Positions 1 to 6,751 of a DNA stretch of 12,519 nucleotides are shown one piece after another. The stretch covers positions 1 to 12,519 of the forward strand of contig CAMCTQ010000024.1 in NCBI GenBank assembly GCA_945878545.1. Reading direction: 5' to 3'. Each line of letters starts with the position of its first letter. Position 1 is the stretch's first letter. The stretch is from Rickettsia typhi (GTDB lineage Bacteria; Pseudomonadota; Alphaproteobacteria; Rickettsiales; Rickettsiaceae). Both the position numbers and the translations under genes were made by a program. The notes beneath the pieces are model-generated. The model saw nothing but the letters and a program-made list of their open reading frames with translations. It was not told the origin of the DNA and did not search any database.

Positions 1-691
1 TATTAGCTTTTTCTTTCGCTGCTTCTGGTGCTATCTTTCCACAAAACCACTCTGATTGTAGCATTAATAGCCCCTTAATAGGGCTATCAATATTGCCAGC
101 GGCTTTTATAGATGCTTCGAAATCACCTTTTCGATAATTAAAAAGCCATTGGTGAAATATAACCTCTTCGTCATTTGGCTTGTATATATCAGCTTGTTTG
201 AGATAATTAAGCGCCTTTTCCGTATTATAATCTGATATAGATATAGCTAAATTAAAATAAATATTATGCAATAACTCTGTTTTAGTTTGATGGCTATTTT
301 GCTTCCACCGTTCTCCAGACTGCTGATAGTCTTTCATAGTAAGATCTTCACGTAGAGCGCCTTGCATAGCGAGCAAAACATAACCCCACTCCTCAATAGC
401 AACGTCTTTGTCTTTTTCTGGTAGACCTAAAGCTGCTTCGAATGCCACTTGACCATAGCGATATGCTTCCTCTGTAAAACCTGCTGCAATTGCCTTTCTG
501 CATAATTCATTATTTTTATTAGCTGTATCAATAGCACTATATAATTTTTTAGCATTAGAAAAATCATATGCTGCAAGAGCTTTAGCATCGAGCTGCTTAG
601 CTTTTTGTTGAAGCCTATTCAGAGCTTGCTTACTCATATCGAGCTGCTTAGCTTTTTGTTGAAGCCTATTCAGAGTTGCTTGCTTACTCAT
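1..691 (-). CDS. TPR-like helical repeat protein, N-terminal part (cut by window edge)
   Basis: An open frame of 230 codons runs on the minus strand from an ATG at 691-689 to the left edge without a stop, so the C-terminus lies outside the window. The protein is almost all predicted helix and soluble. Residues around 145-170 (NLAISISDYNTEKALNYLKQ followed by ADIYKPND) have the spacing and the closing P-N-D of a tetratricopeptide repeat, and a second helical pair follows (HQWLFNYRKGDFEASIKAA). There is no signal peptide or membrane segment. TPR proteins usually act as protein-binding scaffolds; nothing visible shows the partner or whether an enzymatic domain follows. The first 35 codons are two near-identical units (see repeat entry), so a second in-frame ATG at 637-635 is an equally plausible start. 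The ribosome site for the first ATG is poor (AAGG about 13 bases upstream). The frame is certain, the family assignment moderate. Confidence 0.72.
   Translation of the reverse strand, partial: MSKQATLNRLQQKAKQLDMSKQALNRLQQKAKQLDAKALAAYDFSNAKKLYSAIDTANKNNELCRKAIAAGFTEEAYRYGQVAFEAALGLPEKDKDVAIEEWGYVLLAMQGALREDLTMKDYQQSGERWKQNSHQTKTELLHNIYFNLAISISDYNTEKALNYLKQADIYKPNDEEVIFHQWLFNYRKGDFEASIKAAGNIDSPIKGLLMLQSEWFCGKIAPEAAKEKAN
587..691 (-). repeat. In-frame tandem duplication at the 5' end of the TPR-like gene
   Basis: Two adjacent units, 691-638 (54 bp) and 637-587 (51 bp), read MSKQATLNRLQQKAKQLD and MSKQALNRLQQKAKQLD. They are nearly identical at DNA level apart from 3 extra bases in the first unit, which add a Thr. 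Both begin with ATG, so the duplication carries the start codon with it. The near identity suggests a recent event. Each unit is a basic, Gln-rich amphipathic helix. Confidence 0.93.
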
Positions 692-766
692 GATTATTAG
701 ATTACCTTAAGAATTTATAAATAAATACTATTTTGTCCTTTTTGAATAATTCGCTTTTTTAACACG

Positions 767-772
767 ATTATA
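767..772 (-). promoter_or_regulatory. Possible -10 box for the TPR-like gene
   Basis: The 120-bp spacer between the regulator and the TPR-like gene contains a perfect TATAAT on the minus strand about 75 bases before the first ATG. No good -35 hexamer lies 16-18 bases upstream of it, and the spacer is very AT-rich, so this is only a candidate. No terminator is visible after the regulator. Confidence 0.25.
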
Positions 773-811
773 TTGTTCACCAAAAGTGTATTTTATCAGA
801 GGGAGTAAGGC

Positions 812-1189
812 TTACGCAGCCTTTTCCCTTGCTAGAGACTTTACAAGTGTATTTACGGCATTTTGATGTTCTGTGTTCTCAATTTTCATAAAATTACGCG
901 AAACCTCGATACACATACGTTGATGATGGGTTACTACTTGTTCGTAATTACCAGATTCTATACCTTCGTAAAAATAAGATATATTTTTGTCTAGAGCTTT
1001 TGATATTAAAACTAATCTTCCTACAGAGATTCTATTACTACCTTTTTCGTATTTTTGTAATTGCTGATGTGTTACACCGATAACTTTTGACAATTGTTGA
1101 CGTGATAATCCTTTTGCTAGCCTTAAAGAATATATCTTGCCCCCAATGAATTTATCAATTTCCTCTATATAATCATTTTTGCGAGCCAT
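812..1189 (-). CDS. XRE (Cro/C1)-family transcriptional regulator, 125 aa
   Basis: A small DNA-binding protein with a helix-turn-helix of the Cro/C1 type at about residues 15-70: the stretch LSRQQLSKVIGVTHQQLQKY holds scaffold helix and recognition helix, and is followed by the characteristic EKGSNRIS and a helix ending in NISYFYEG. The C-terminal 45 residues (from MCIEVSRNFMKI) form a helix common in alphaproteobacterial relatives and may serve dimerisation. Length is typical. The start is well supported, with GGAGG seven bases before the ATG. Small XRE regulators of this kind are frequent in Rickettsiales, where the Ehrlichia and Anaplasma proteins EcxR and ApxR control secretion or developmental genes; equivalence here is not shown. 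It is divergent from the YihY-family gene, and the 28-bp dyad upstream could be an autoregulatory operator. Targets are unknown. Confidence 0.9.
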   Translation of the reverse strand: MARKNDYIEEIDKFIGGKIYSLRLAKGLSRQQLSKVIGVTHQQLQKYEKGSNRISVGRLVLISKALDKNISYFYEGIESGNYEQVVTHHQRMCIEVSRNFMKIENTEHQNAVNTLVKSLAREKAA

Positions 1190-1234
1190 AGCCTGCCCTC
1201 CATTTAAATTAATTAGTTAACAATATTTATAATA

Positions 1235-1262
1235 GTTACAATATATCAAATGATATAGTAAC
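1235..1262. promoter_or_regulatory. 28-bp imperfect dyad upstream of the XRE regulator (candidate operator)
   Basis: The outer arms GTTAC and GTAAC are perfect complements, and nine of the ten outermost base pairs match. A related half, GTTAACAATAT, sits 20 bases away at 1216-1226. On the minus strand a weak promoter for the regulator (TTGTGT, 17-base spacer, TATTGT) would overlap the dyad, the arrangement expected for self-repression by a Cro-like protein. The region is so AT-rich that part of the symmetry may be chance. Confidence 0.35.
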
Positions 1263-1361
1263 ACAAGATTTACGATATTACAATGATTTATTTAATATTT
1301 TTTAAGATTTATAACGCAACATTCTACAATTCTTTTCTTTTCAGTATGGACTATTAAGACA

Positions 1362-1390
1362 TTGAAAAATTTAAACAAACCATATATACC
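1362..1390 (+). promoter_or_regulatory. Predicted sigma-70 promoter of the YihY-family gene
   Basis: TTGAAA at 1362-1367 is followed after exactly 17 bases by TATACC at 1385-1390. Transcription would begin near 1397, giving a leader of about 28 bases. The -10 box overlaps the left arm of the palindrome at 1386-1400. Confidence 0.45.
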
Positions 1391-1400
1391 TAATAGGTAT
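1386..1400. promoter_or_regulatory. Perfect 15-bp palindrome over the -10/+1 region (candidate operator)
   Basis: ATACCTA-A-TAGGTAT is a perfect 7+1+7 inverted repeat with three G:C-containing positions per arm region in an otherwise A+T spacer. It covers the predicted -10 box and start point of the YihY-family gene, the position where a dimeric repressor would block RNA polymerase. The neighbouring XRE protein is one possible ligand, which is inference. Confidence 0.45.
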
Positions 1401-1425
1401 TAGAATTAGATAATTATATTTATAA

Positions 1426-2280
1426 ATGAAAAGAATTATTATTAATTTATACAGATCAGTAGTAAAGATGATTGACCATGACGGAATCGAACATTCTGGT
1501 TATATGTCATTTATGGTATTGCTTTCGATCTTTCCATTTTTTATTTTTATTTTAGCTTTTACAGGTTTTTTTGGGGCTTCGGAGCTTGGAGAGAAATTTA
1601 TTCAACTTGCTCTTGAAAATATGCCAACCCAATCGATTGATTCTATCAGAACTAGGGTTAAAGAGCTTGTTACCACCCCACCCCAAGGTCTTTTAACTCT
1701 TGCTATAGTAGGAAGCCTTTGGACATCCTCATCTTTTGTAGAGTGTGTAAGAACCATTTTAAATCGTGTATATGAGATAAAATCTCCACCGAGTTATTTT
1801 TTAAGAAGAATGTTGAGTATTGCCCAGTTCCTATTCATAAGTACAATGATATGTCTTGCCATGTTATTACTTATTATCATTCCTATTGGATTGCAAAAGC
1901 TGCCTAAGTTTATGAATTTGATAGAAGATTATAAAACTGTATTAAACTTTTCTAGGTATTTCCTAATATTTTTATCTCTATTTTTTACTGTGTGCTCGTT
2001 ATATTACTTGATTCCAAACATAAAACTTAGGCTCTTAGAAGTTATCCCTGGAGCGTTCTTGAGCGTGGTTTTATGGGTGTTAAGTGGGTATTTATTATCA
2101 ACGTATTTAGTTTATTACAATCAGTTAAACATAGTTTATGGTTCTTTAGGAAGTATTATAGTAACCCTAATTTTCTTTTATATAGTTAACATGATATTTA
2201 TTCTGGGAGCAGAGTTCAATTATCTTATGAGAAACAATGTTGATGATAATTCACAGAATAATGGGAAATTAAATAATTAA
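1426..2280 (+). CDS. YihY/BrkB (UPF0761) family inner-membrane protein
   Basis: A 284-aa integral membrane protein with six hydrophobic segments at about 27-50, 88-105, 130-155, 176-197, 205-228 and 238-262. Family hallmarks include the first membrane segment after a GYMSFMVLLSIFPF stretch, the loop PPQGLLTLAIVGSLWTSSSF, the short helix VRTILNRVYEI, and the last segment ending in ILGAEFNYLMR. The family was once annotated as ribonuclease BN by mistake and as virulence factor BrkB from Bordetella; its biochemical role is not settled, and transport or envelope functions have been proposed. Length matches the family, with a short Asn-rich tail. No Shine-Dalgarno sequence precedes the ATG, but this start gives the usual N-terminus. 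It lies 58 bases before hemA on the same strand and may share its transcript. Confidence 0.88.
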   Translation: MKRIIINLYRSVVKMIDHDGIEHSGYMSFMVLLSIFPFFIFILAFTGFFGASELGEKFIQLALENMPTQSIDSIRTRVKELVTTPPQGLLTLAIVGSLWTSSSFVECVRTILNRVYEIKSPPSYFLRRMLSIAQFLFISTMICLAMLLLIIIPIGLQKLPKFMNLIEDYKTVLNFSRYFLIFLSLFFTVCSLYYLIPNIKLRLLEVIPGAFLSVVLWVLSGYLLSTYLVYYNQLNIVYGSLGSIIVTLIFFYIVNMIFILGAEFNYLMRNNVDDNSQNNGKLNN

Positions 2281-2338
2281 GTATTTCTAAAACAACTGAT
2301 TATCTGTATAGTGAACTAGGTTATAAATAGAGAGAGAA

Positions 2339-3562
2339 ATGTATAATTACCAAGCTGCTTTTGAAAATCAGGTTAATCAGATAAAAACTGAAGGAAGATA
2401 CAGAAATTTTGTAGGCTTACAAAGAAAAGCCGGAGAGTTTCCAAAAGCCTTGTGGGGGAAAGATAGAAAAAAAACTATTACAATGTGGTGTATAAATGAC
2501 TATCTTGGTATGAGTCAGCACCCTATTGTCTTAGAAGCTGCTACCAAAGCACTAGTTGATAATGGTGTTGGTTCTGGTGGTACCAGGAATATTGGTGGTA
2601 ATAATTATTCTATCGAAGAATTAGAAAATGAAATTGCAGATCTCCACAACAAAGATTCTGCGTTGGTTTTTACTTCCGGATATGTTTCTAATGATGCTAG
2701 TTTAGCTTCTCTTGCAAAGATTCTGCCTGATCTCGTTTTCTTTTCAGACGAGCTTAACCACGCATCTATGGTAGCTGGTATTAGGAATTCAAGAAGCGAA
2801 AAACATATTTATAAACATCTTGATGTCAATCACTTAGAAGAGCTTCTTAAATCAGTTGATATAGGGAGACCAAAAGTTATTGCTTTTGAATCGGCTTATT
2901 CCATGGATGGTCAAATATCTCCTATAAAGGAAATTTGCTTACTTGCTAAAAAATATAATGCCATAACTTATATTGATGAAGTACACAGCGTTGGACTTTA
3001 TGGTAAAAGAGGAGCTGGCATTGCTAATATGCTTGGTTTTGAGAATGAAATAGATATTATTCAGGGAACGTTGGCTAAAGCTTATGGGGTTATTGGCGGT
3101 TATATAGCAGGAAACAAAGATATGATAGATGCTATTAGATTAACTGCTAGTGGCTTTATTTTTACCACCTCTCTGCCACCGGTTATTACAGCAGCTGCAA
3201 AAGCTAGTATCGCACATCTTAAGAATTCGGATAAAGAAAGGATTAAACATCAAGAAGTTGTAGCTAAAATAAAAGAATCTTTTAAAAAAGCTGGCATTAG
3301 TTTTTATCGCAATGAAAGTCATATTGTGCCTATAATTATTGGCGACCCTGAGAAAACAAGACTAGCTTCGCAGCTATTAATTGATAGACATAATATTTTT
3401 GTTCAACATATAAATTTTCCAACTGTACCAAGGGGTACAGAACGTCTGAGGATAACACCTACCCCAGCTCATACCGATCAAATGATCGAGCAGTTAACTC
3501 TGGCTTTGGTTGATGTCTTTGGTGAACTTGAGATCAAATTAAAGTTTGAGGAAGCCGCTTGA
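2339..3562 (+). CDS. hemA: 5-aminolevulinate synthase
   Basis: This PLP enzyme condenses glycine with succinyl-CoA to 5-aminolevulinate, the first step of heme synthesis by the C4 (Shemin) route of alphaproteobacteria and mitochondria. At 407 aa it is full length for a bacterial enzyme. It belongs to the alpha-oxoamine synthase fold: the N-terminus has TEGRYRNF and WCINDYLGM for substrate binding, the Gly-rich [10 protein letters not shown] at 78-87, [10 protein letters not shown] from residue 213 with the Asp that contacts the PLP ring nitrogen, and GTLAKAYG at 243-250 in which Lys247 is the PLP-binding lysine. An AGAGAGAG ribosome site lies just before the ATG. No heme-regulatory Cys-Pro motif is visible at the N-terminus. 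The gene may be read from the YihY-family promoter upstream. Assignment over other oxoamine synthases rests on the N-terminal signature and the overall similarity to Rickettsiales HemA. Confidence 0.96.
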   Translation: MYNYQAAFENQVNQIKTEGRYRNFVGLQRKAGEFPKALWGKDRKKTITMWCINDYLGMSQHPIVLEAATKALVDNGVGSGGTRNIGGNNYSIEELENEIADLHNKDSALVFTSGYVSNDASLASLAKILPDLVFFSDELNHASMVAGIRNSRSEKHIYKHLDVNHLEELLKSVDIGRPKVIAFESAYSMDGQISPIKEICLLAKKYNAITYIDEVHSVGLYGKRGAGIANMLGFENEIDIIQGTLAKAYGVIGGYIAGNKDMIDAIRLTASGFIFTTSLPPVITAAAKASIAHLKNSDKERIKHQEVVAKIKESFKKAGISFYRNESHIVPIIIGDPEKTRLASQLLIDRHNIFVQHINFPTVPRGTERLRITPTPAHTDQMIEQLTLALVDVFGELEIKLKFEEAA

Positions 3563-3636
3563 GTCAACTAACGTCGCAACGAGGAGAGTATCTTGGTGCA
3601 CTGTTGATTAACCCAAAAAAAATGACGATAACTTTT

Positions 3637-3665
3637 TTGAACGCTATTTAAGCATTTGTTATATT
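3637..3665 (+). promoter_or_regulatory. Predicted sigma-70 promoter of lgt
   Basis: TTGAAC at 3637-3642 and TATATT at 3660-3665 are separated by exactly 17 bases. The start point would fall near 3672, giving a leader of only about 12 bases that still holds a weak AAGAAG before the lgt ATG at 3685. Confidence 0.5.
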
Positions 3666-3684
3666 TCTCAGACTTTAAGAAGCT

Positions 3685-4491
3685 ATGATTGATTTTCCTA
3701 ATATTAATCCCGTAATATTCTCTGTCGGACCTTTAGCGGTTTCTTGGTACTCCCTTGCTTACGTAGTTGGAATTTTATTTGGATGGTATTATGCAAATAA
3801 ATTGATTTTGCTGCACCCTCTTGGTATTAACAAAAAACATACCGAGGATTTTGTTAGTTGGGCCATTATTGCTGTTATTATTGGCGGTAGACTTGGTTAT
3901 GTATTCTTTTATGATCCAGAAAAATATCTAGCTAATCCGATTGAGATTTTTAAAACCTATGAAGGCGGTATGTCTTTTCATGGCGGAATATTTGGTGTAG
4001 GACTAGCTTCATATTTATATTGCAGAAAAAATCAAATTAGATTCCTTTCTTTTACCGATATTTTAGCCATTGTAGCACCAATTGGTCTTTTCTTAGGAAG
4101 ATTAGCAAATTTTATCAACGCAGAATTATATGGCAGACCCACAGATGTTCCTTGGGCAGTAATTTTTCCCTACAGCGATGGCTTGCCAAGACATCCAAGC
4201 CAATTATACGAAGCCTTACTAGAAGGACTGGTATTATTCTTGATCATGTTATATTTTACTTATAGACATAAGTCTCTAGCAAATCCTGGTAGAATGTCCG
4301 GGGTCTTTTTGATTTTTTATGGTATCTTTAGAGCTTTCATTGAGTTTTTTAGAGAACCGGATGTTAAAATTGGTTTTATTGCGAAGTATTTTACCCTGGG
4401 TCAGTTATTATGTATACCAATGATTTTACTTGGTATATACCTATTAACTTATAGCACTAAGCATATTGTTCAACATGGCAATAGATTATAA
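3685..4491 (+). CDS. lgt: Prolipoprotein diacylglyceryl transferase
   Basis: Inner-membrane enzyme that moves a diacylglyceryl group from phosphatidylglycerol to the lipobox Cys of prelipoproteins, the first step of lipoprotein maturation. The 268-aa length is normal and several hydrophobic segments are evident. Diagnostic motifs are all present: GGMSFHGG with His99 (E. coli His103), the family signature [13 protein letters not shown] at 138-150 with Arg139 (E. coli Arg143), [12 protein letters not shown] at 170-181, and [11 protein letters not shown] at 216-226, which corresponds to the region of the second essential arginine. The start gives the usual N-terminus ([16 protein letters not shown]). 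The stop lies inside the next gene, so the two are probably translationally coupled. Confidence 0.97.
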   Translation: MIDFPNINPVIFSVGPLAVSWYSLAYVVGILFGWYYANKLILLHPLGINKKHTEDFVSWAIIAVIIGGRLGYVFFYDPEKYLANPIEIFKTYEGGMSFHGGIFGVGLASYLYCRKNQIRFLSFTDILAIVAPIGLFLGRLANFINAELYGRPTDVPWAVIFPYSDGLPRHPSQLYEALLEGLVLFLIMLYFTYRHKSLANPGRMSGVFLIFYGIFRAFIEFFREPDVKIGFIAKYFTLGQLLCIPMILLGIYLLTYSTKHIVQHGNRL

Positions 4492-5554
4492 AATAAGATC
4501 AATCATTAAAGATTTTGGTCATATTAAAATCGATGATATGATGAGAGAGGTATTATCAATTAATCCCAATTCATATTATAGATCCACAACATCAATTGGC
4601 GCAGATGGCGACTTTATAACATCGCCGGAAGTTTCTCAACTTTTCGGTGAAACTATCGGATTTTGGGTAATTGGTAAATGGCAGGAGCTGGGTTGTCCTA
4701 AAGATTTTGCTTTAGTTGAACTAGGACCCGGTCAGGGGATACTAATGCGCGATTTAATGCGCGTAACTAAATTAGTACCAGAATTCACCAAAGCTGCCCA
4801 GCTTTTTCTCTATGAAATAAACAAAAATTTTATTAAAAAACAAAAAGATAATATTTCCTTTGCTCAACAAAGAATGAACTGGATTCATGATATTAATCAG
4901 CTTCCTTCAAAGCCTTGTATTATAATTAGTAACGAATTTTTTGACGCCCTACCCATTAAACAATACATAAAAATTCGTCATACCTGGTATGAATCAGTTG
5001 TAATATGCGATCCAACAGACAGTTTGCTTAAGTTTGACAAAATAGAATTAAATAAGGCTTTATTTAATCAGCTAGACAATGACCATAAAAATGCTCAAGA
5101 TGGTGCGTTGATAGAAGAATCCGCTGAATCACTGGAAATAACGCGTAAAATAGCAATTCATTTAGTTAAATTTGGTGGTGCCTGCTTAACTATTGATTAT
5201 GGCTATAATATCGAACTATTTGAGCGCACTAGAAATCAATATAATTCAACCCTTCAAGCAGTAAAAAACCATCAATATCACTCCATAATTGATTCACTTG
5301 GAGAGGCAGATCTTAGCGCCCACGTTGACTTTAATGCTCTAAAAAATGCTGCTCTGCAAAAAGGTATAGGAAACATCACTATCTCTTCTCAGCACGATTT
5401 TTTAGTTAATAACGGAATAATTATTCGTGAACAACAGCTAAAGAGTAAATCATCAGCAGATTATACCGCAATTCTGAATAACCAACTCTACCGATTAATT
5501 GCCAAAGAACAGATGGGAGAAATATTTAAAGCTATGGAGTATATAGTCCTTTAA
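4475..5554 (+). CDS. MidA/NDUFAF7-family SAM-dependent methyltransferase
   Basis: Class I SAM-dependent methyltransferase of the DUF185/COG1565 family. The mitochondrial member NDUFAF7 (MidA) dimethylates an arginine of the complex I subunit NDUFS2, so a role in NADH dehydrogenase assembly is likely but not proven in bacteria. Visible hallmarks counted from ATG 4475 are the N-terminal [20 protein letters not shown], the SAM-binding [16 protein letters not shown] from residue 81, and [12 protein letters not shown] at 153-164. The 359-aa length is slightly short for the family. The frame is open from a TTG at 4466 (three extra residues), but the ATG at 4475 fits better. With that start it overlaps lgt by 17 bases. 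The pairing with lgt looks like simple operon sharing. No terminator is seen before the convergent gene 43 bases downstream. Confidence 0.92.
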   Translation: MAIDYKIRSIIKDFGHIKIDDMMREVLSINPNSYYRSTTSIGADGDFITSPEVSQLFGETIGFWVIGKWQELGCPKDFALVELGPGQGILMRDLMRVTKLVPEFTKAAQLFLYEINKNFIKKQKDNISFAQQRMNWIHDINQLPSKPCIIISNEFFDALPIKQYIKIRHTWYESVVICDPTDSLLKFDKIELNKALFNQLDNDHKNAQDGALIEESAESLEITRKIAIHLVKFGGACLTIDYGYNIELFERTRNQYNSTLQAVKNHQYHSIIDSLGEADLSAHVDFNALKNAALQKGIGNITISSQHDFLVNNGIIIREQQLKSKSSADYTAILNNQLYRLIAKEQMGEIFKAMEYIVL

Positions 5555-5597
5555 GTTGAATTAGAGGTTCCACAAAGTCTTCTTAGCAAATTAGGAA

Positions 5598-6197
5598 TTA
5601 TTCAAGAAAGTTCCCACTTATGTCTATATTACTTCCTAGACCTACAATTGGTGTTTCTTGCTGGTCAGATTTTTCTATCATTACAGGTAATATTGGAGAT
5701 ATTGATTGGTAAATCATTGGGAAGTGTATACTTGAATGATAATAATCAACAACAATTTTACCCAAAACTTTTGGCATAAAAAATTCTAATATCTTAGGCA
5801 ACAAAATGCTCGTATCAATCACACTAACAAATTTGTCTCCTTTATTATATTCTGCTAAAATTTCCATTTTAGTGAAAGTTGCAATCAGCATAGTTTTTAC
5901 GAACCTTATCTGCTCTACTCTTTCTTGCTTAATTTTATTGCTTGATACGAAAATATTGTATATTTCATCATCGCTAATTTGTGTTGGTATCAATATTTTT
6001 GTAGATTTTGTTAATCTCGAATATCTACTATCAAATTGATGGCGTCGACAAATAACTTGTTCACCGCTTTCTTCGTCCATTTCTAAGGCTTTAATGGGTA
6101 TTAATATATCTCGCTCAGGAGTTTGGTTAAGAACTTTTGACAACATTGATAATAATAAATCTGTATCAAAACCTAGATATTGCTGTGGTTTTTTCAT
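5598..6197 (-). CDS. Orphan protein at the end of the lysC-kdpBC operon, 199 aa
   Basis: I do not recognise a family. The protein has no signal peptide and no clear membrane segment, although residues around 130-170 are rich in hydrophobics (SILLPKILEFFMPKVLGKIV). The N-terminus is mixed and charged, with a basic stretch CRRHQFDSRYSRLTK near 50-64. The start is well supported, with AAGGA five bases before the ATG. It begins 20 bases after the kdpC stop on the same strand, so it is almost certainly the last gene of the operon. Its position suggests a link to the Kdp subunits, for example a partner or regulator, but that is guilt by association only. It could also be an unrelated Rickettsiales-specific gene. 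Base composition resembles its neighbours. Confidence 0.75.
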   Translation of the reverse strand: MKKPQQYLGFDTDLLLSMLSKVLNQTPERDILIPIKALEMDEESGEQVICRRHQFDSRYSRLTKSTKILIPTQISDDEIYNIFVSSNKIKQERVEQIRFVKTMLIATFTKMEILAEYNKGDKFVSVIDTSILLPKILEFFMPKVLGKIVVDYYHSSIHFPMIYQSISPILPVMIEKSDQQETPIVGLGSNIDISGNFLE

Positions 6198-6217
6198 AGT
6201 TTCCTTACATTGTTATG

Positions 6218-6751
6218 TTAATAAGGTTTGGGATAACCGTCTAATGCAGCATTAAGGATAGAAGTATTCACTATATCTAGTTCAAAAAATATTTTTTGCT
6301 TATAAAGCGTGTTTTGGTCAATTAATGTATAAATTTCATTAATATCAATTCCCCTAGCTTTTGATACCGTTAGAGCCTGTGATAGTGCTTCTCTTCTTGT
6401 AATAAACGGATCGTGCTTGCTTGAGGATGTTGTCATCATCGTTACATCATAATGACTAACTTTTTCATCGTAATTGCGAATTAATGTTTCTTTGAAATCA
6501 GCATTATAGAGAGCTACATCACACTCGGGATCAAACTCTATATTTGGTCTAGCCTTAAAATACTTTGCATCTCTAAGGTGTTGAGCTATTAGATAAGATC
6601 CTCTAATGTTATTGTTTCTATCCACAATTAGACTCCCTTTTATTTTTTCTGGCCAAAAATTATGGCCAATTAAATAAATCGCTAAGGTGTAAAGGGTTAT
6701 AGATATAAGACAAACACTATATAACACTGAACTTAACATTAAGTTTTTCAT
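6218..6751 (-). CDS. kdpC: Potassium-transporting ATPase subunit KdpC, divergent
   Basis: KdpC is the single-span accessory subunit of the KdpFABC potassium pump and contacts KdpA in the known complex. Here 177 aa (E. coli 190) begin with a membrane anchor at about 7-29. Recognisable blocks follow: WPEKIKGSLIV (compare WFPWQANGSLI), IRGSYLIAQ, AKYFKARP, TTSSSKHDPFITRREAL (compare TASASGLDNNITPQAA), VSKARGIDINEIYTLI, and a final VNTSILNAALDG (compare VNIVELNLALD). The ATG overlaps the kdpB stop as TAATG, so translation is coupled. The usual segment YNPQASGGSNL after the RPS motif is replaced by FDPECDVALYN, so a highly conserved stretch is lost. With no kdpA seen, whether this subunit works in K+ uptake is uncertain. 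Confidence 0.9.
   Translation of the reverse strand: MKNLMLSSVLYSVCLISITLYTLAIYLIGHNFWPEKIKGSLIVDRNNNIRGSYLIAQHLRDAKYFKARPNIEFDPECDVALYNADFKETLIRNYDEKVSHYDVTMMTTSSSKHDPFITRREALSQALTVSKARGIDINEIYTLIDQNTLYKQKIFFELDIVNTSILNAALDGYPKPY

Noticed and set aside
805..823. Inverted repeats GTAAG/CTTAC and AAGGC/GCCTT around the stop of the XRE gene, considered as a terminator
   Set aside because: Stems are only 5 bp, overlap the stop codon and are not followed by a T run on the minus strand.
3140..3322. Open frame antisense to hemA, and similar antisense frames inside kdpB, lysC, ubiG and the two small right-hand genes
   Set aside because: They lie wholly within well-supported genes on the other strand, have no ribosome sites or family features, and are shadows of A+T-rich coding sequence.
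4466..4474. TTG start for the MidA-type methyltransferase
   Set aside because: It only adds Met-Phe-Asn before an ATG that starts a better-fitting N-terminus; neither has a strong ribosome site, so ATG 4475 was preferred.
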